Positions 46,670-64,000 of a DNA stretch of 64,000 bases are shown in pieces. The stretch's first letter is position 1. Each line of letters opens with the position of its first letter. This DNA comes from Owenia fusiformis (taxonomy: Eukaryota; Annelida; Polychaeta; Sabellida; Oweniidae): the NCBI GenBank assembly GCA_903813345.2, contig CAIIXF020000011.1, positions 5,540,571 through 5,604,570 of the forward strand, written 5' to 3'. A program made the position numbers and the translations under genes. A model generated the notes under the pieces. The model worked only from the letters and a program-made list of their open reading frames with translations. It searched no databases and was not told the DNA's origin.

Positions 46670-47755
46670 TGGATGCAAACAGCGGCTGACGGCTACCGGA
46701 TTAACCTACTATTTTATGACCAACTCATTCGAATATGAATGGAATAGTGACCGTTTTTTCGGCATTGACCAACATCTTTTTTTATTTTTGTCAACATCCC
46801 GGCCCATGGGATAACCTTCAAGGATTTTAGAATATAAAAACCCAAACAACCATTTTATTTCATATCTAATATTTGCATACATATACAATGCGTCCCATAT
46901 AAAACGCAACAAACAAAGACATTGTAAAATCACAAAACCAGTGATGATTACATCAATTTGAACTAGTTTACCAGGAAGCCACATGTCTCCTCTTTCCAAT
47001 GGTATGTCAATTATTCATATAAGCTCTGGGCCAAGTTTTAGACATGACAGCAGTTAACAAAGAATCACCGATGAGGTTGTGCTCTCTGCCATAACCTCAG
47101 ATGATTCAAAGAGGTGTGCAACATGGACACACATGCCAGTCTCAGTGTGTAAAGAAATAGTGGCCATGCGAAAGGGCATGGAATGTAATCCTTCATGAGT
47201 AATCGTTCATAAGATGACAGACAACGACTGTTTAAATGCCACTTTTTTATGTTTCGTTGACTGTGAACCAACAAGTTAAGGATACTGATGAACACTTAAA
47301 GTTAAATTTTCTTTTCATTTTTTCTTTTTTCTTAGTAAATCTAAAGCAGAAACAACTTGTGTTAGGTAAATCTTGTGACAAAAAATTAATTCCCAGTACC
47401 AATTACATAATGATTTTTCTGATTGCACAATAATGATCAGTTGATTGATATTTCATAACTTGGCACAGAGGCCTTTCACCCATTTACGAAAAAACATTGG
47501 AAAGTGGAGACAGGTGGCTTCATGATAAACAAAATAAAATTGATCTATTCATCACTGGTTTTATGATTTTACAATGTTTTTCTTTGTTGCGTTTTTTGGG
47601 ACGCACTGTATATTAAATTGCCGCTAATGTTGTAAAACCTTGGCAATTAGCTAATTGAAATCGATTGTAATTGTTTATATTAGAAACTATTCATATCTAA
47701 ATGAGTTACCCATAAAATAGTAGAATAATCCGGTAGCCGACATCTTTTTATATTC
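46670..47755. mobile_element. ~1.1-kb foldback element
   Basis: The left arm (GGCTGACGGCTACCGGATTA, ATAAAACGCAACAAACAAAG, CATTGTAAAATCACAAAACC) is the inverse of the right arm (GGTTTTATGATTTTACAATG, CTTTGTTGCGTTTTTTGGGA, AATAATCCGGTAGCCGACAT). The arms are ~300-380 bp with a ~400-bp central spacer and no transposase. Related CGGTTACCGGATTAACC-like sequence occurs near 24850-24870. Confidence 0.75.
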
Positions 47756-48336
47756 ACCAGCCACGACTTAGTCCAGTGTAATTATCTTATATATCCCCGG
47801 GAGTACATTATTATCAATTAAACATTTGTATAGTATCCAATGTGTGTATTGCACGCGAGAATCAGCGTTTACAGTTTGACTGTTAATGGGGTTAAGTGGA
47901 CACACGAGTCCCACATCATTTCCACTAGTTTTGATCTTTATCTGTAACATCATATACATCATAAAATACTGACAATTAATCTTTTTAATTGTATAGCGAC
48001 CGAAATTGGGGAACTCCACTGAACCCAACTAATTAATTTCACCTATACCCTGTAAATGCCCCCTTTACAAAGAGTATCGCTATAGGTTTCATTATTAGCG
48101 CGTTTCCTTGCTTTGAACACATTTAATAATATACATAAAGTCATTCATTCCATCACTGACTACGTACGTAAATGCTCAGATTTCGTAACTTATTGCATGG
48201 GGTGTATCACTGCTACCTTTCTCAATTGAACATAAAGAGATTATCAAATTGGATGTTTTTCTCAATTAGGCGCGGTCGAGACGGGCATATGTCGGTAACG
48301 CTATCATTGCTCATCCTACAACTTTAATTTTTTGAC

Positions 48337-48342
48337 TATAAG
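48337..48342 (+). promoter_or_regulatory. Possible TATA box of peptide paralog 2
   Basis: TATAAG (context GACTATAAGAGAAGG) lies 187 bases before the exon 1 ATG at 48524. It is weaker than the TATATAAAGG of paralog 1 but at a comparable distance. No other good candidate was seen in the preceding 150 bases. Confidence 0.35.
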
Positions 48343-48523
48343 AGAAGGATAAATATTTAAAGAAGCAGAAGTTCAATTGAAAAAATAGTTTAAATAAGGG
48401 AGAAATACGACATTATATACAAATAAGTGAAAATATTGCAAAATACTAATATAAGTGGACTTTCATCACATCGCATTAGTAGTCGCTGTTTGAAAAGCTA
48501 GGGGTTAGCATAACATTTTACAA

Positions 48524-51500
48524 ATGCATTGTGTTTTCGGACCGAAACTTTATGTTTGGATTTCGACGATTCTTCCTTTTCTTTTATTAGGTAAGACAAT
48601 TAGTTTATATCATTATTTACTGGAGTTAAATAATTTGAATTCATTCATTGGGTTCATTAAAATGGCAAACTCAATCTACTCGTGAAATTGAAATCAAAAT
48701 AATACAGGAAAAACAACAAATTAAAATAATCTCGATAAAATTCTTACCATTTGACACAACTGGCATTTTCAAATGTTATAGTAATATTCAAGTTATTGCG
48801 GAATCAGTTATTATGGAATTGCAAGTTATTTTGACATAAGTTATTGTAGCATTTGAGTTATCATTACACCGCAGTGACAAATCAATAAATAGAGAATAAT
48901 CTTGTCATTGAGCTTGGCGTTTTAGTGTTATTCAAATGTGTGTGATGGGAAGTATAGTCCCCCGGTGATTATAATCCCCATTCTATGGCCAACATTGGTT
49001 GTGATTGATTGAAACCCAATAAAAACGACTTAAGTCAAAGATAAGTCAATATGGGAAATTTTTCACTGAGTAATTTTTTTTTTAATTGCAACCAGGGCAA
49101 TCTGGAACTTTGTAAAAGAGGAACTATTATCTCTGGAGGACAAGTACTCCTCTTACACCGGCCGTTATACTGATTTCCTAAATAAAAGTAAAATTCAAGT
49201 TCATAAATGATTTACGCATAACACTTTTCTTCATTCCAGTGAACTGTCATAGTATTAGCAGATCTAGCCCCACGTATTTTGGCGAAGACACATATCCACG
49301 TAAGACAATAGACAGGTACGTATGAAAAATACACTCTCCTCCATAAGTTCTGTAACCGGACTTTTCTTTTTGAATCACATTTAGAAGCCTTTTATTTCTT
49401 GGGATTTTTAAAAATTCATCAAAGTCATAATTTTCCATTGTACAACGTCTTGTGTTAAAGGAATGAAATAAAGATTCAAATATCTGCAGGCTTTAACACA
49501 AATGAAAACTTCAGGTTTTGCCAAATTTATGGAGGGGAGTGTATGTCATAATCTTATTTTTTCCCTGACAAATGAAATAGCTTACTAAAAACCCTCGGAC
49601 AGAAGGAGTTACTCTGTCCCTGAGCTTTTAAAGTTATGTTTTTAGATGGGTCTTCAGCTCGTGATATATTGTAGTCACCCACCTGCGCCTACATTATCTA
49701 ATTCATATTTTCCTAGTTTCAATTTTAGATTTACGTTTTAGTTCATAGCATTCCTTGACATGTAAATTTCTTAAAAATACTCAAAATGCATACTTTGAAA
49801 TATTTTTTCCGATTGATAACATATTGTGGGTCTTTTGAGAGATACTTTGAGATCACAATAGGGTATATCGGTATTTCGCGATCAATTGACCACTTGCAAT
49901 ACTAAAGGATGCATAGATGACGGCGTGGGTGTTGCTAGAGCTTTAAAAGTTTCAAATAAAACTGTGACTCATAAATGGAAATTAAACTGTATCAAAAAAT
50001 ATTTTGAATTTCAATTGTAATTGAAAACCAATGTCATTACATTGAGTATTACACTTTATTCCACAGTTAGCATAATATTCATAGGATAACATGTCAAAAT
50101 AAAAACGGTATTTTTGAAATCAGTGGTAAAATATGATATTTTTGACAAATTTTCACTTAACCATAGCATACGGTGTTTTAGCCATGACATACGGCGCCGT
50201 ATGCTATGAATAATGGATTTTTGCTACTTCTGACTCAAAACGAGGCTAAGTGTCAACATCGCCAGATTGTTTGGAAAATTCAAATTAAATCACTTAATTT
50301 CCGACGATTCTCATGCTGACTTTAACTATGGAATAGTTACGCTCGCTCGTGCAGATATCATATCCATTCATGGATAAACATCATAGCACTCATAAATCAT
50401 AGGATATCCTCTATATGTCATATAGTCACCACCTGCCATTTGCTACAAACAAGTTTCTATGCTAGTATGGATGTTGAATTTGGAGATCTCTGAATTTTGA
50501 TGCCTATCTTGAGTTAAGACCAGGATATTGTTTCCAATATGATTTATGGCGCAATATAAGATATTTTCTTATCGGTGTTAAAACAACGAAATCTCGAACC
50601 TATCGTGGTCTATTTGGCAGAACGAACAACAGAGATCCATAGTTGCGAATGATCTCACAAGTGTAGGCATTCGTAGTTGGTAACTCCATTTATTTAGTAT
50701 ATACACCAGTTCTTTCAAATGCGTAGATACCAGTTCCAAAGAATCGATCACTAGCTCTGCTTTAATCATTAAAGTTCAACTCGAACTCCTATTCACACAG
50801 ATCAAAAAATGAAAATATTAATTTATTAATGAACATGCTCTTATCAAAACGAATCAGTGCTTTAAATTACTCAATCGATTTTCTTTAATAACAAAATCTG
50901 TAAAGGGGTATACATTTTAGATTAATGACTTGTCATATTTCTGTCCCTCGACTCCCTCCAGGTATCTTTTTAGATTTATAGTTTCTAGTTCATGTAAAAC
51001 GATTACATGACAATACTGCACTTTTACCATTTCTTCAGTTAATTTAGGCATGACTCAATAATGTGGAGCGATTCTTGCACTAGTTTCTTATATAGATAAT
51101 CAAAAACGAGGGCGATAGTCCAAGTATTATTGATGACCCAAAATTTCCATCGTTTAAAGAGATCGGGTCTCCAAAAAACACAATTAGAGTAACCCCCTGA
51201 TTTTTTCGTGTTATTTGATGTAAAACAAGTTTGTTTATCAACTCATCAATTATGAGGCTTGAATTAATTCGTTAACAGTATCAATTCGATGATTGTTCCT
51301 TGCCATGAGTTTCCTCTTACATCAATAGAAATTAAAATCTAAATTTAAAAAGCCCGCTCAAATTTGTTACAGTCTGATTGGCTTTTTCCTTCAGATTATT
51401 TTGGCTCAGAGATGCCATATTTATTACTTCTAAGGGGTTACAATATAGATAAATCTCCCAAAAACATTGTATTCTGTTTTCGACTTATTGCGTTGAATTC

Positions 51501-52420
51501 TGACAGTTGGTTGTTCTTTTGGTTGTCCTGTTGATAGCCTCAGTATATTGTCGATATCGTGCTTATGATTTGGTCCCAAGATATATTTAAGGTATATATG
51601 ATGTTTTATGAGCAATTATATTGGGACATTAATGATTGTCCAGAATAGAAATCTGGACGATTCGATTTCTTTAAGGCTTATCTGGTCACGTTTATCTAGA
51701 CTCATCTTCTATAGTGAGGTATCGAAAAAGTCTAATATGAACTGAACATCAAACGGAGGAATATCAAACATACATTTTTGTTAATTTAATAATTACTAAT
51801 AAACATGCACCTTGAAATATTAATTATTGCCTCCGGGGATTATTGTTTCCTATCTTACATCTGACTTACTTTGATTGAAACCACTAACCCAGATGCAAGT
51901 CGGACGTTATCCAGTTCCATCACAAATATGACCAAGTGGCTTGATTTCAAATGTAAAATCACTCAATTTTTTTTATTCAGAAGTTATATTACATACATTC
52001 AATACAATATTCTAAAAGCTTGTTTTAATGATGCAAATGACTATTTCTGCTTGCATTAAGTCTTTTTGTTGAATAATCTATTGTCGACCAGACCTCCTAT
52101 CCCATTGAATTCGTTTTAAGTGTTTATATGTCTTTTATTTATCCAGGTATGACGATTACGGAGCAAATAACAAACTTTGGAAGCTGATAAAGATTATACT
52201 AGGGCGACAACAGGACAATATGATAGCTGCGCCGAAAGATGGCACCATCGTTTCCGATAAACGCAATATCGAAAAAAGGATACACTTTAAAGATGCGTTG
52301 AAGAAACGCAGTATTGCTTGTTGTCATAGTGTTGCTGATAGATGCGGGCATTTTGCTGGGGGTCCCGGATGTATGCAAGCACTGGAGGCCCGGATGTGTG
52401 GTTCCATGGGACTATGTTAA
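48524..52420 (+). CDS. Secreted six-cysteine peptide precursor, paralog 2
   Basis: Three coding exons: 48524-48590, 49240-49315 and 52147-52420 (stop TAA), with GT-AG introns of phase 1 and phase 2 as in paralog 1; 138 aa. Exon 1 encodes a hydrophobic signal peptide (YVWISTILPFLLL) followed by VNC. Exon 3 starts RYDDYGANNKLWKLIKIILG, aligning with the YD...LWK block of paralog 1. Three basic processing sites follow (DKRN, EKRI, LKKRS). The last would release a ~36-residue peptide starting SIACC. Its cysteines are spaced CC-x6-C-x8-C-x8-C-x5-C, identical to paralog 1, and it ends with the same MCGSMGLC directly before the stop. Probably a processed secreted peptide stabilised by three disulfides, of unknown function. 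The two genes lie in the same orientation 16.8 kb apart and must come from a duplication. Confidence 0.85.
49240..49315 (+). other. Coding exon 2 of peptide paralog 2
   Basis: A 76-nt exon between a CATTCCAG acceptor and a GTACGT donor, entering in phase 1 and leaving in phase 2. It encodes VNC and a 24-residue polar pro-segment. A MITE-like inverted repeat (49326-49546) begins ten bases after the exon ends. Confidence 0.8.
49326..49546. mobile_element. MITE with ATACACTC-TCCTCCATAAGTT ends
   Basis: ATACACTCTCCTCCATAAGTT, with GGAC and Cys-rich reverse frames, pairs with the right end CCAAATTTATGGAGGGGAGTGT. Similar ends appear at 33880-33910 and, inverted, at about 21632-21655. An internal TTATGACTT(C/T)GATGA(G/A)TTT block is shared with 33987-34010. 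It sits right behind a splice donor. Confidence 0.65.
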
Positions 52421-52784
52421 TATACAAATAGAAATTCGAAGTCTTCGAAAATCAAAAAAACATCCCCAACATCTGGGCAAAATTAAAATGTTGAACAAAT
52501 GATTAAGAAAATCGATGGTGGCAAAAGTTTTACAGGTGGCCTGTGTAGGTGGCACTATTGTTTGGCTAAGATGTATCTTTTGAAAATACCATCTTCAGAA
52601 AATATCCATGCTTAAAGTATGCTTAAAAATATGCTTAAAAATACAGAACTTATAACTGAGAAATTCAAATATCTGTGAGGGGAGTGCGTCTCGTATATAC
52701 ACCTTCTTTAAAATGTATTTACAATTATTTGTAGTTGGACAAGACCCGTGCGGGCATGAATCGATATCTACCGAATATAAAATT

Positions 52785-53073
52785 GTATCTCATACTTGGG
52801 TGGATTTGGGGTAGATATCACCCGGAAATTTATATCATATCTGAGGAGCAGGTAGCACATTGTATATATCCCACTCCAGGCCAAATGCGGGCAGATATAA
52901 TATATCCATTCCGTTCCCATGAATTTTAAAAAGTTTAAAAACTTCAAAAGTTGTAAATTTCAAAAGTTCAATTTTTTTTAAAGCTTAAATGTTACAATTT
53001 CATTGTTTTGAACTAAAGCAATAATACGAAAATGTTAAATATAACTTGTGGTTTTTACTCAAGTATGAGATAC
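52785..53073 (+). mobile_element. MITE family E, copy 2
   Basis: Starts GTATCTCATACTTGGGTGGA and ends ACTCAAGTATGAGATAC. It matches 44098-44436 along its length, with the CCAGGCCAAATGCGGGCAGA landmark. It lies 365 bp after the stop codon of peptide paralog 2. Confidence 0.8.
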
Positions 53074-54810
53074 AGCAGCTATGCACTGTCGGCTTTGGAT
53101 AAAGGGTGTAATTTTAAGTCGTAGATAGCTAGACTTTTTGAGTACATTTTGGCATTTTTAATATCTGATTTTGCCATTGAGCCTTCTAATATTAAACAGT
53201 TTTGGTTTCATCAACGTTTCACTCTGAGACCTACATGTACTAGTATACCTACTTTCGTCCAGAAGCGTCCAGAAATACTGTTATTTCTAGTCAACAGTCA
53301 AGCCTAGCAGTTGATCTTTTGGAAAATGTTCCTTTTTAACTTTATATTTTTTACAATTCCGATCCCTTCTCAAAGTCTGCGACTTTTCATGTAATGTCCT
53401 TAACAACGTTCTATATTTAGCAGTGTTCGGGCATGATCCACCCGTCTTGATATTTTGCCACCAAAGACGAGTCCAGAGACAAAAATAACTGTTCTGACAA
53501 TATATGGCGTGTAGTAACTGAGTAAAGTCATGGTGACCAAAGGATATGGAACAACGATCTTCAGGTCTTCAATATAAACTACTTTTAAATAGTTCAGTCA
53601 ATTTATTTCATATAAAAATTAGACATACTTTCAAAGAGAGGCCTCTAATAACCTCTCCCCCTCACCCTCCGATCTGCCTGTGATATATGTAGTTGGTGTA
53701 CATGATCCTCAAAATGTATAGGCGGAGCGGAATTTTTCTTTTTCACTGGGTAATAAAATGATATTGAATTATTAATTTATATTGAGAGAGCAACAAATAA
53801 ACGAAAGAAATGAAATGGTACCGACTATGTTTTCTAATATCTTGATCAAAAGTACGCAATTCTTGCTAAATACCAGTCTTCTCATTTATAATGTGTTACT
53901 TTGATATTATTGCAGCGTTCGATTCAATTCTACACATATGCCCATCTTACATGAGAAATGCAATAACACTGGTATTTTCCAAGGATCCTTACTCTGCCCT
54001 CTTATTTTCTAGTTAGTGATAAATTGAAAGAGAGTGGCCAAATACTAAGTAAATAAACATTCATCAAAGAATATATTTGATCCTGTGTTCAAAAAAATGT
54101 TATAGTATTCAACAGTAACACGAACCCCTGTTGACGGTACCGATGAGTTTTACTAGTCTCGTGTATTGTGAATCTTTGAATATTGAGTCATTCTTTGAAT
54201 TCGTATTTCAAAAGACTACACGCAGATAACTATTGCTCGCATAGATATATGAGGAAAACGTTCATCTTATTGTTTTTCTCGAAGAGATGTTATTACTTTC
54301 TCACAAATATGAAATACGCATTCAAATTTAATTATAAAACGGAAGAAACTTGAAAGATAATGTAACATCACATCATGTGTCAAATGTTGAAACCTGTTTG
54401 CAGATAATAGCGTTACACTTAAAACAACCGACAACCTGGTAAGCGATCGATATCAAAAATAAGCAGCGTCATTAGAATAACCCTATCATAACTTTATTTT
54501 ACATGATTTATCCTTTAAAATGACCTGCTATTTTACTAGAGTAGCCCTTCAAAAGAACAAAGTATTTTATTTTACATCTATAGCCTACCTCCAAAAATAA
54601 AACTGGTAAAATATATTTGAAGTCACGTGTGTCTTGGTAAATGAACCATTGATTAAACTATTCTGTCAACGCTTTTCAATACGGCAGGGGACATCTGACC
54701 ACCCTCTCGTTTTCCTTTCGTGCTATGGTTGCATGTGATAATATGGTTGCATTCGTTATATATATGCATATATTGCATGAGATGGTGACATAGACCTAGC
54801 TAGTTTTCAA

Positions 54811-55254
54811 TTACCCAAATGCGAGTAGGTAGGTACCAGTTTCACCACCAGGTGGCTGATTCGGGTCAATTAACATGGCAGGTATATAAGAAAGTTCCCT
54901 TAAACTTGAATATTATCAATTTAAATGGCTCTATAACCCTTATGTGTCTGATACTTATACTAATGAAAATATGTCCAGTAAAGCAAAATATTATCTGTCC
55001 CCTTTCTAAAAGAAAAGATATTTCATTTTTTGTGATTTTATAGCATGGGGTCTACATGGTCTATGGGGAATCTCCCCGAGCTAGAGGTCACATTTTCAAA
55101 GAAAATTAATTTTTCAAAGTTGATTAACACTTTTTAAAACCACATTTCTAGATGTAATTTTACATGTAGATTTCAAATATGATATTACTTTGACTGAATT
55201 TTGAATTTTTAATGACGTAAATCAAGATTATTTTTACTCGCATCTGGGTTATTA
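54811..55254 (+). mobile_element. MITE family D, copy 2 (~440 bp)
   Basis: TTACCCAAATGCGAGTAGG at the left and ACTCGCATCTGGGTTATT at the right form the terminal inverted repeats. The body matches the reverse complement of 20351-20780. Confidence 0.8.
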
Positions 55255-56504
55255 TCCGAATTGAAACGTGCATGTTTTTCTACATATCGAAAGCCTTTAA
55301 CCTATCCCTTTACGTGATAATCCAATTATGAATGTAGTTATGGTTCTAGCCTTTTAGACAATTAAGTTAGGACTCGCTAAAAGAAGAATTCATTTGAATT
55401 CACCTCTAATTACAGACGTATCTACCACTTTTCAATCGTAGAAGCTGAAAGATGGAACGTTAAAAGGTAATAAGAGGGCGAAGGTTTCAAATTGATCACT
55501 ATAACGCCTTCTTGAACCGTTTGAAAATGAGAAAATTACATAGCAAGACGAGAAAACTGCGAGTTCAAAGAACAGAAATGTATCTTTCAATTAAGAGATT
55601 TAGGAGTGAAATTACATTTGTTATTGTGACGATTTAGCGGCTGGACGTCCTTCAATGAATTCAACTTTGACGTAATAACCAATTCGACTTTGTAAATGGT
55701 AATAATAAACGCCTATTTAAAATCAGTCACTACTTTTGGGTTCTCATATATTGGTATTGAAATAACTTCAATTACAGATTGGTATTTTCGATTAAAACTC
55801 GTCTCGCCAAAAATCATATAGCACTCGAATGTATGTCAATGGGGTTAACAGGTCAGACACCCCCTCCGTATTTTGGAAACCCTCAGTGTAATATTAAACT
55901 CAATGGCAGTCCTCTTAAAAACATGTACATGTAGCGAATCCTCCCTAATGAATGATGAACCCTCGCCCCCTAAAAATAAGTCATTTGTGGACCGAGTGTT
56001 ATAATCTATAAATATCAAAGGATTTTTTGAATACCTACATTGATCAGATACAGACTTTAAGTTGAATACCCCTACCTTTGGTACCTCAGGATATGATAAG
56101 AGTAATATCCATTATAAAAATTAGAACGAAGTGATGGTCTTGGTGCTAGATAAAACAAAGTATAGCTAAACATTTGACGTATGACAACATTAGATACTTC
56201 TCCAAATACAATGTCCCAAGACCAACCGACCTAATGTTAAATGAACCTCTGTAAGTAAAATATCAAAAATGGAACACTTTTTAGGGGTATATATGTACCG
56301 AAGCTATTCCAATTATTTATACGTTTAATTGTGAGTTAAACTCTTCTACAATCTGAACACTTCCCAGTGCAAACATTGTTGTGCCCTGTTTTTATATGCC
56401 ACAGATTTCTATGTTAGGAAATCTGGAAAGATGAACACTTGCTATTTGAAATATTTTCCCCAATGGCATTCAGATAAGACAGGTTTTACTGTATTGTGCC
56501 AAAC

Positions 56505-56660
56505 GTAATCTCTAATTTTTCCAAATTTATGAAGGACTGGACTAAATGAATAAATACAAGGAGCACACACGTCTCGAACTCGCAACCTCGTGGTTACGGC
56601 GCCCAATCGCCTAGGTCGAACGTGCTGGCGCTCAAGCCCTCTCGGCCAACTCGACAACCC
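56505..56660 (-). repeat. tRNA-derived SINE (Leu/Ser-type head)
   Basis: On the minus strand GTTGTCGAGTTGGCCGAGAG resembles the 5' end and A box (TGGCCGAGAGG) of type II tRNAs such as tRNA-Leu/Ser. About 60 nt downstream GAGTTCGAGAC resembles the B box, and a long variable region separates them. The 3' end does not pair with the 5' end as a working acceptor stem, so this is a SINE or decayed tRNA copy rather than a gene. The head spans about 56559-56660; the tail boundary is uncertain. Confidence 0.6.
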
Positions 56661-57188
56661 CAAAAAAGGTTGTTTAGTTAGTCGATCTGACTAGAGGCAG
56701 CTGATGTTAACGCTCGAACACACCAGAGGAAAGAACGAGTAACTATATTTAGAGAACCACACATTTGAGATGATGTACATGTCCCATTGTCAAATGTTGT
56801 ACTTGTGAATAGCCGAGTGTTCGTGAAGAAATATTGACTTTCAAGTAACATTAAGTAAATGCAAGACAATATCATTAATTCCATGTATATATGGGGAAGG
56901 GATACAATTAATATAAAATCAGCAGGGAATAATACACTACAAAAAATCACAAAATGCAAACTGGTTGTATTTCAAAGCATTATATATATATTTTCTATAT
57001 TTTTCAGAATCCTATATCAAATAAGACTTTAAAGAGCCACACTTATAGACTATAGAGTCACCACACTTACTTACAGTATATAGTACTTAACCAACACATT
57101 TCTTTAACCATATTTTAACCCCATATAAAAATAATCATCTATAAAACAAACTTCCAACTTCATTTTTGTAATCCCATATTTATACATA

Positions 57189-57390
57189 TCAGTGATCTCC
57201 CCAGCATTAAAGCAGGTGGGCGCAGCGCCCACTTGAGATTTCTAAAATAGGGTTGCACCCACCTGAAAATCCATTTGCACCCACTTGAAAATGAGAAAAA
57301 TCTTGAAAATAGGCATATTTTGGCAATTTTGTCTAAATTGTGAAAATGAGAATTTTGCACCCACCTGAGAAAAAATCCAGGGGAGATCAT
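57189..57390. mobile_element. Small MITE with GATCTCCCC ends
   Basis: AGTGATCTCCCCAGC at the left and CCAGGGGAGATCATT at the right are inverted. The interior has repeated GCACCCACCTGA/GCACCCACTTGA units. The minus-strand reading frames across it are repeat artefacts. Confidence 0.65.
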
Positions 57391-57942
57391 TTTTACACAT
57401 ACACCTTACCCTTATGAATACCAGGGGCTTAGCCAGGCATGTGTATATGATATTTTTACCAGATTTGTTCAACTTATACAGTAGGAATTAAGTATTATAT
57501 GCCCCCTTACATAAATTTTCCTCATCTTTTTTTTATAATTTGCCTGGTATTTAGATTTGCCTCAATGTTTTTAAATTTGCCTCATCTATTTAGATTTGCC
57601 TAGCCATTTTTGATTTTGCCTCACCTATTTCAAAAACAATAGGCAATACTGTCAAAATATCTTAAACAATGTATATTAAATAAATAATAACAGCTTCTTA
57701 AATTGGAGTTACAATGAAAATACAGAAAGGAACTGACATTTTGGTCGTACCCCTCACTGAATATAAATAGTAACTAAATACTTTCAGAGCAGGAACAGAT
57801 ACAATCCTTTCAGTTCTTGGTTATTAAGAGACAACATCATCATAACGTGTGTTTCCATGTTCAATTGCAATTTTTGGAGAAAGTACGACATGTTGAATAT
57901 GTTTCAAGATGAGAGGAGAAGAAAGCACAATGATTGGTACTA

Positions 57943-57948
57943 TTTATT
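57943..57948 (-). terminator. Possible polyadenylation signal of GFUS
   Basis: AATAAA on the minus strand, 125 nt after the GFUS stop codon (58073-58075). It is the first canonical signal downstream of the stop. Confidence 0.45.
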
Positions 57949-58072
57949 AAGATTGTTGTCAGCTGTTGTATTCTTTCATTTTTTGTCCACATACATATTA
58001 GAGTATGCCCAATCAAATTATATTCATTTTTTGTGCAACATATTTCTCCTAGAAACATCATTTGAGCAACAT

Positions 58073-64000
<5,928 letters not shown>

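Larger units (their letters stand above)
42731..48336. other. Spacer with repeats, no confirmed gene
   Basis: Holds MITE family E copy 1 (44098-44436), an adjacent palindrome (44441-44583), and a large foldback element (46670-47755). CGGCGACCGTA-type palindromic sequence occurs near 45880-45910, with a relative at about 17346. Open frames here are short and lack recognisable domains. Confidence 0.55.
52421..58072. other. Spacer between peptide paralog 2 and GFUS
   Basis: No gene is visible. It contains MITE family E copy 2 (52785-53073), MITE family D copy 2 (54811-55254), relics of a CAGTAAAACCTG element (about 56195-56495), a tRNA-derived SINE (56505-56660) and a MITE at 57189-57390. From about 57.4 kb it includes the likely 3' UTR and flank of GFUS. 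Confidence 0.6.

Noticed and set aside
56559-56660. Functional tRNA-Leu/Ser gene
   Set aside because: The ends do not form an acceptor stem and the B box is degenerate, so a SINE or pseudogene is more likely.
57160-57472. Two overlapping minus-strand ORFs with Trp/Arg-rich repeats
   Set aside because: They are produced by the GCACCCACCTG units of a small MITE.

Overview
The window is AT-rich eukaryotic DNA from an animal. Split coding exons have GT-AG introns, there are TATA-type promoters, non-LTR retrotransposons and a dense load of palindromic (foldback/MITE) repeats. The GDP-fucose synthase and RASL11-like exons are clearly metazoan. The repeat style and the prohormone-like peptides suggest a marine invertebrate, perhaps a lophotrochozoan such as a mollusc; the taxon is inference, not shown by the sequence.

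Layout. 1-11.13 kb: an inactive non-LTR retrotransposon on the minus strand, cut in two by a 7.57-kb element with ~0.9-1 kb terminal inverted repeats (2668-10235). The inserted element holds a 1.59-kb tandem duplication and a nested foldback unit. 12.19-16.76 kb: the first two coding exons (minus) of a Ras-like GTPase closest to RASL11; its 3' exons lie outside the window, so the retroelement complex sits in its intron 2. 22.2-31.74 kb: a three-exon gene (plus) for a secreted six-cysteine peptide precursor. 35.16-36.87 kb: an intronless type I membrane glycoprotein of 570 aa (minus). 37.66-38.17 kb: a fragment of a DUF3504-type mobile gene next to a large palindrome. 40.79-42.73 kb: a two-exon gene (minus) for a 537-aa disordered protein I do not recognise. 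48.52-52.42 kb: a second three-exon six-cysteine peptide gene (plus), paralogous to the first. 58.07-64.0 kb: the last five coding exons of GDP-L-fucose synthase (GFUS, minus), whose 5' part lies beyond the window.

The most interesting content is the pair of peptide genes. They share exon layout, intron phases (1 and 2), a YD...LWK block after intron 2, dibasic processing sites and an identical cysteine framework (CC-x6-C-x8-C-x8-C-x5-C) ending in the same MCGSMGLC. All their exons except exon 3 are too small for ordinary ORF finding. They look like prohormones or other processed secreted peptides of a family I cannot name. The 570-aa membrane protein, possibly a fusogen-like or envelope-like glycoprotein, lies between them.

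The rest is mostly introns and spacers filled with short inverted-repeat elements, several present in two or three copies in this window. These copies allow element ends, target-site duplications and nesting to be read directly.
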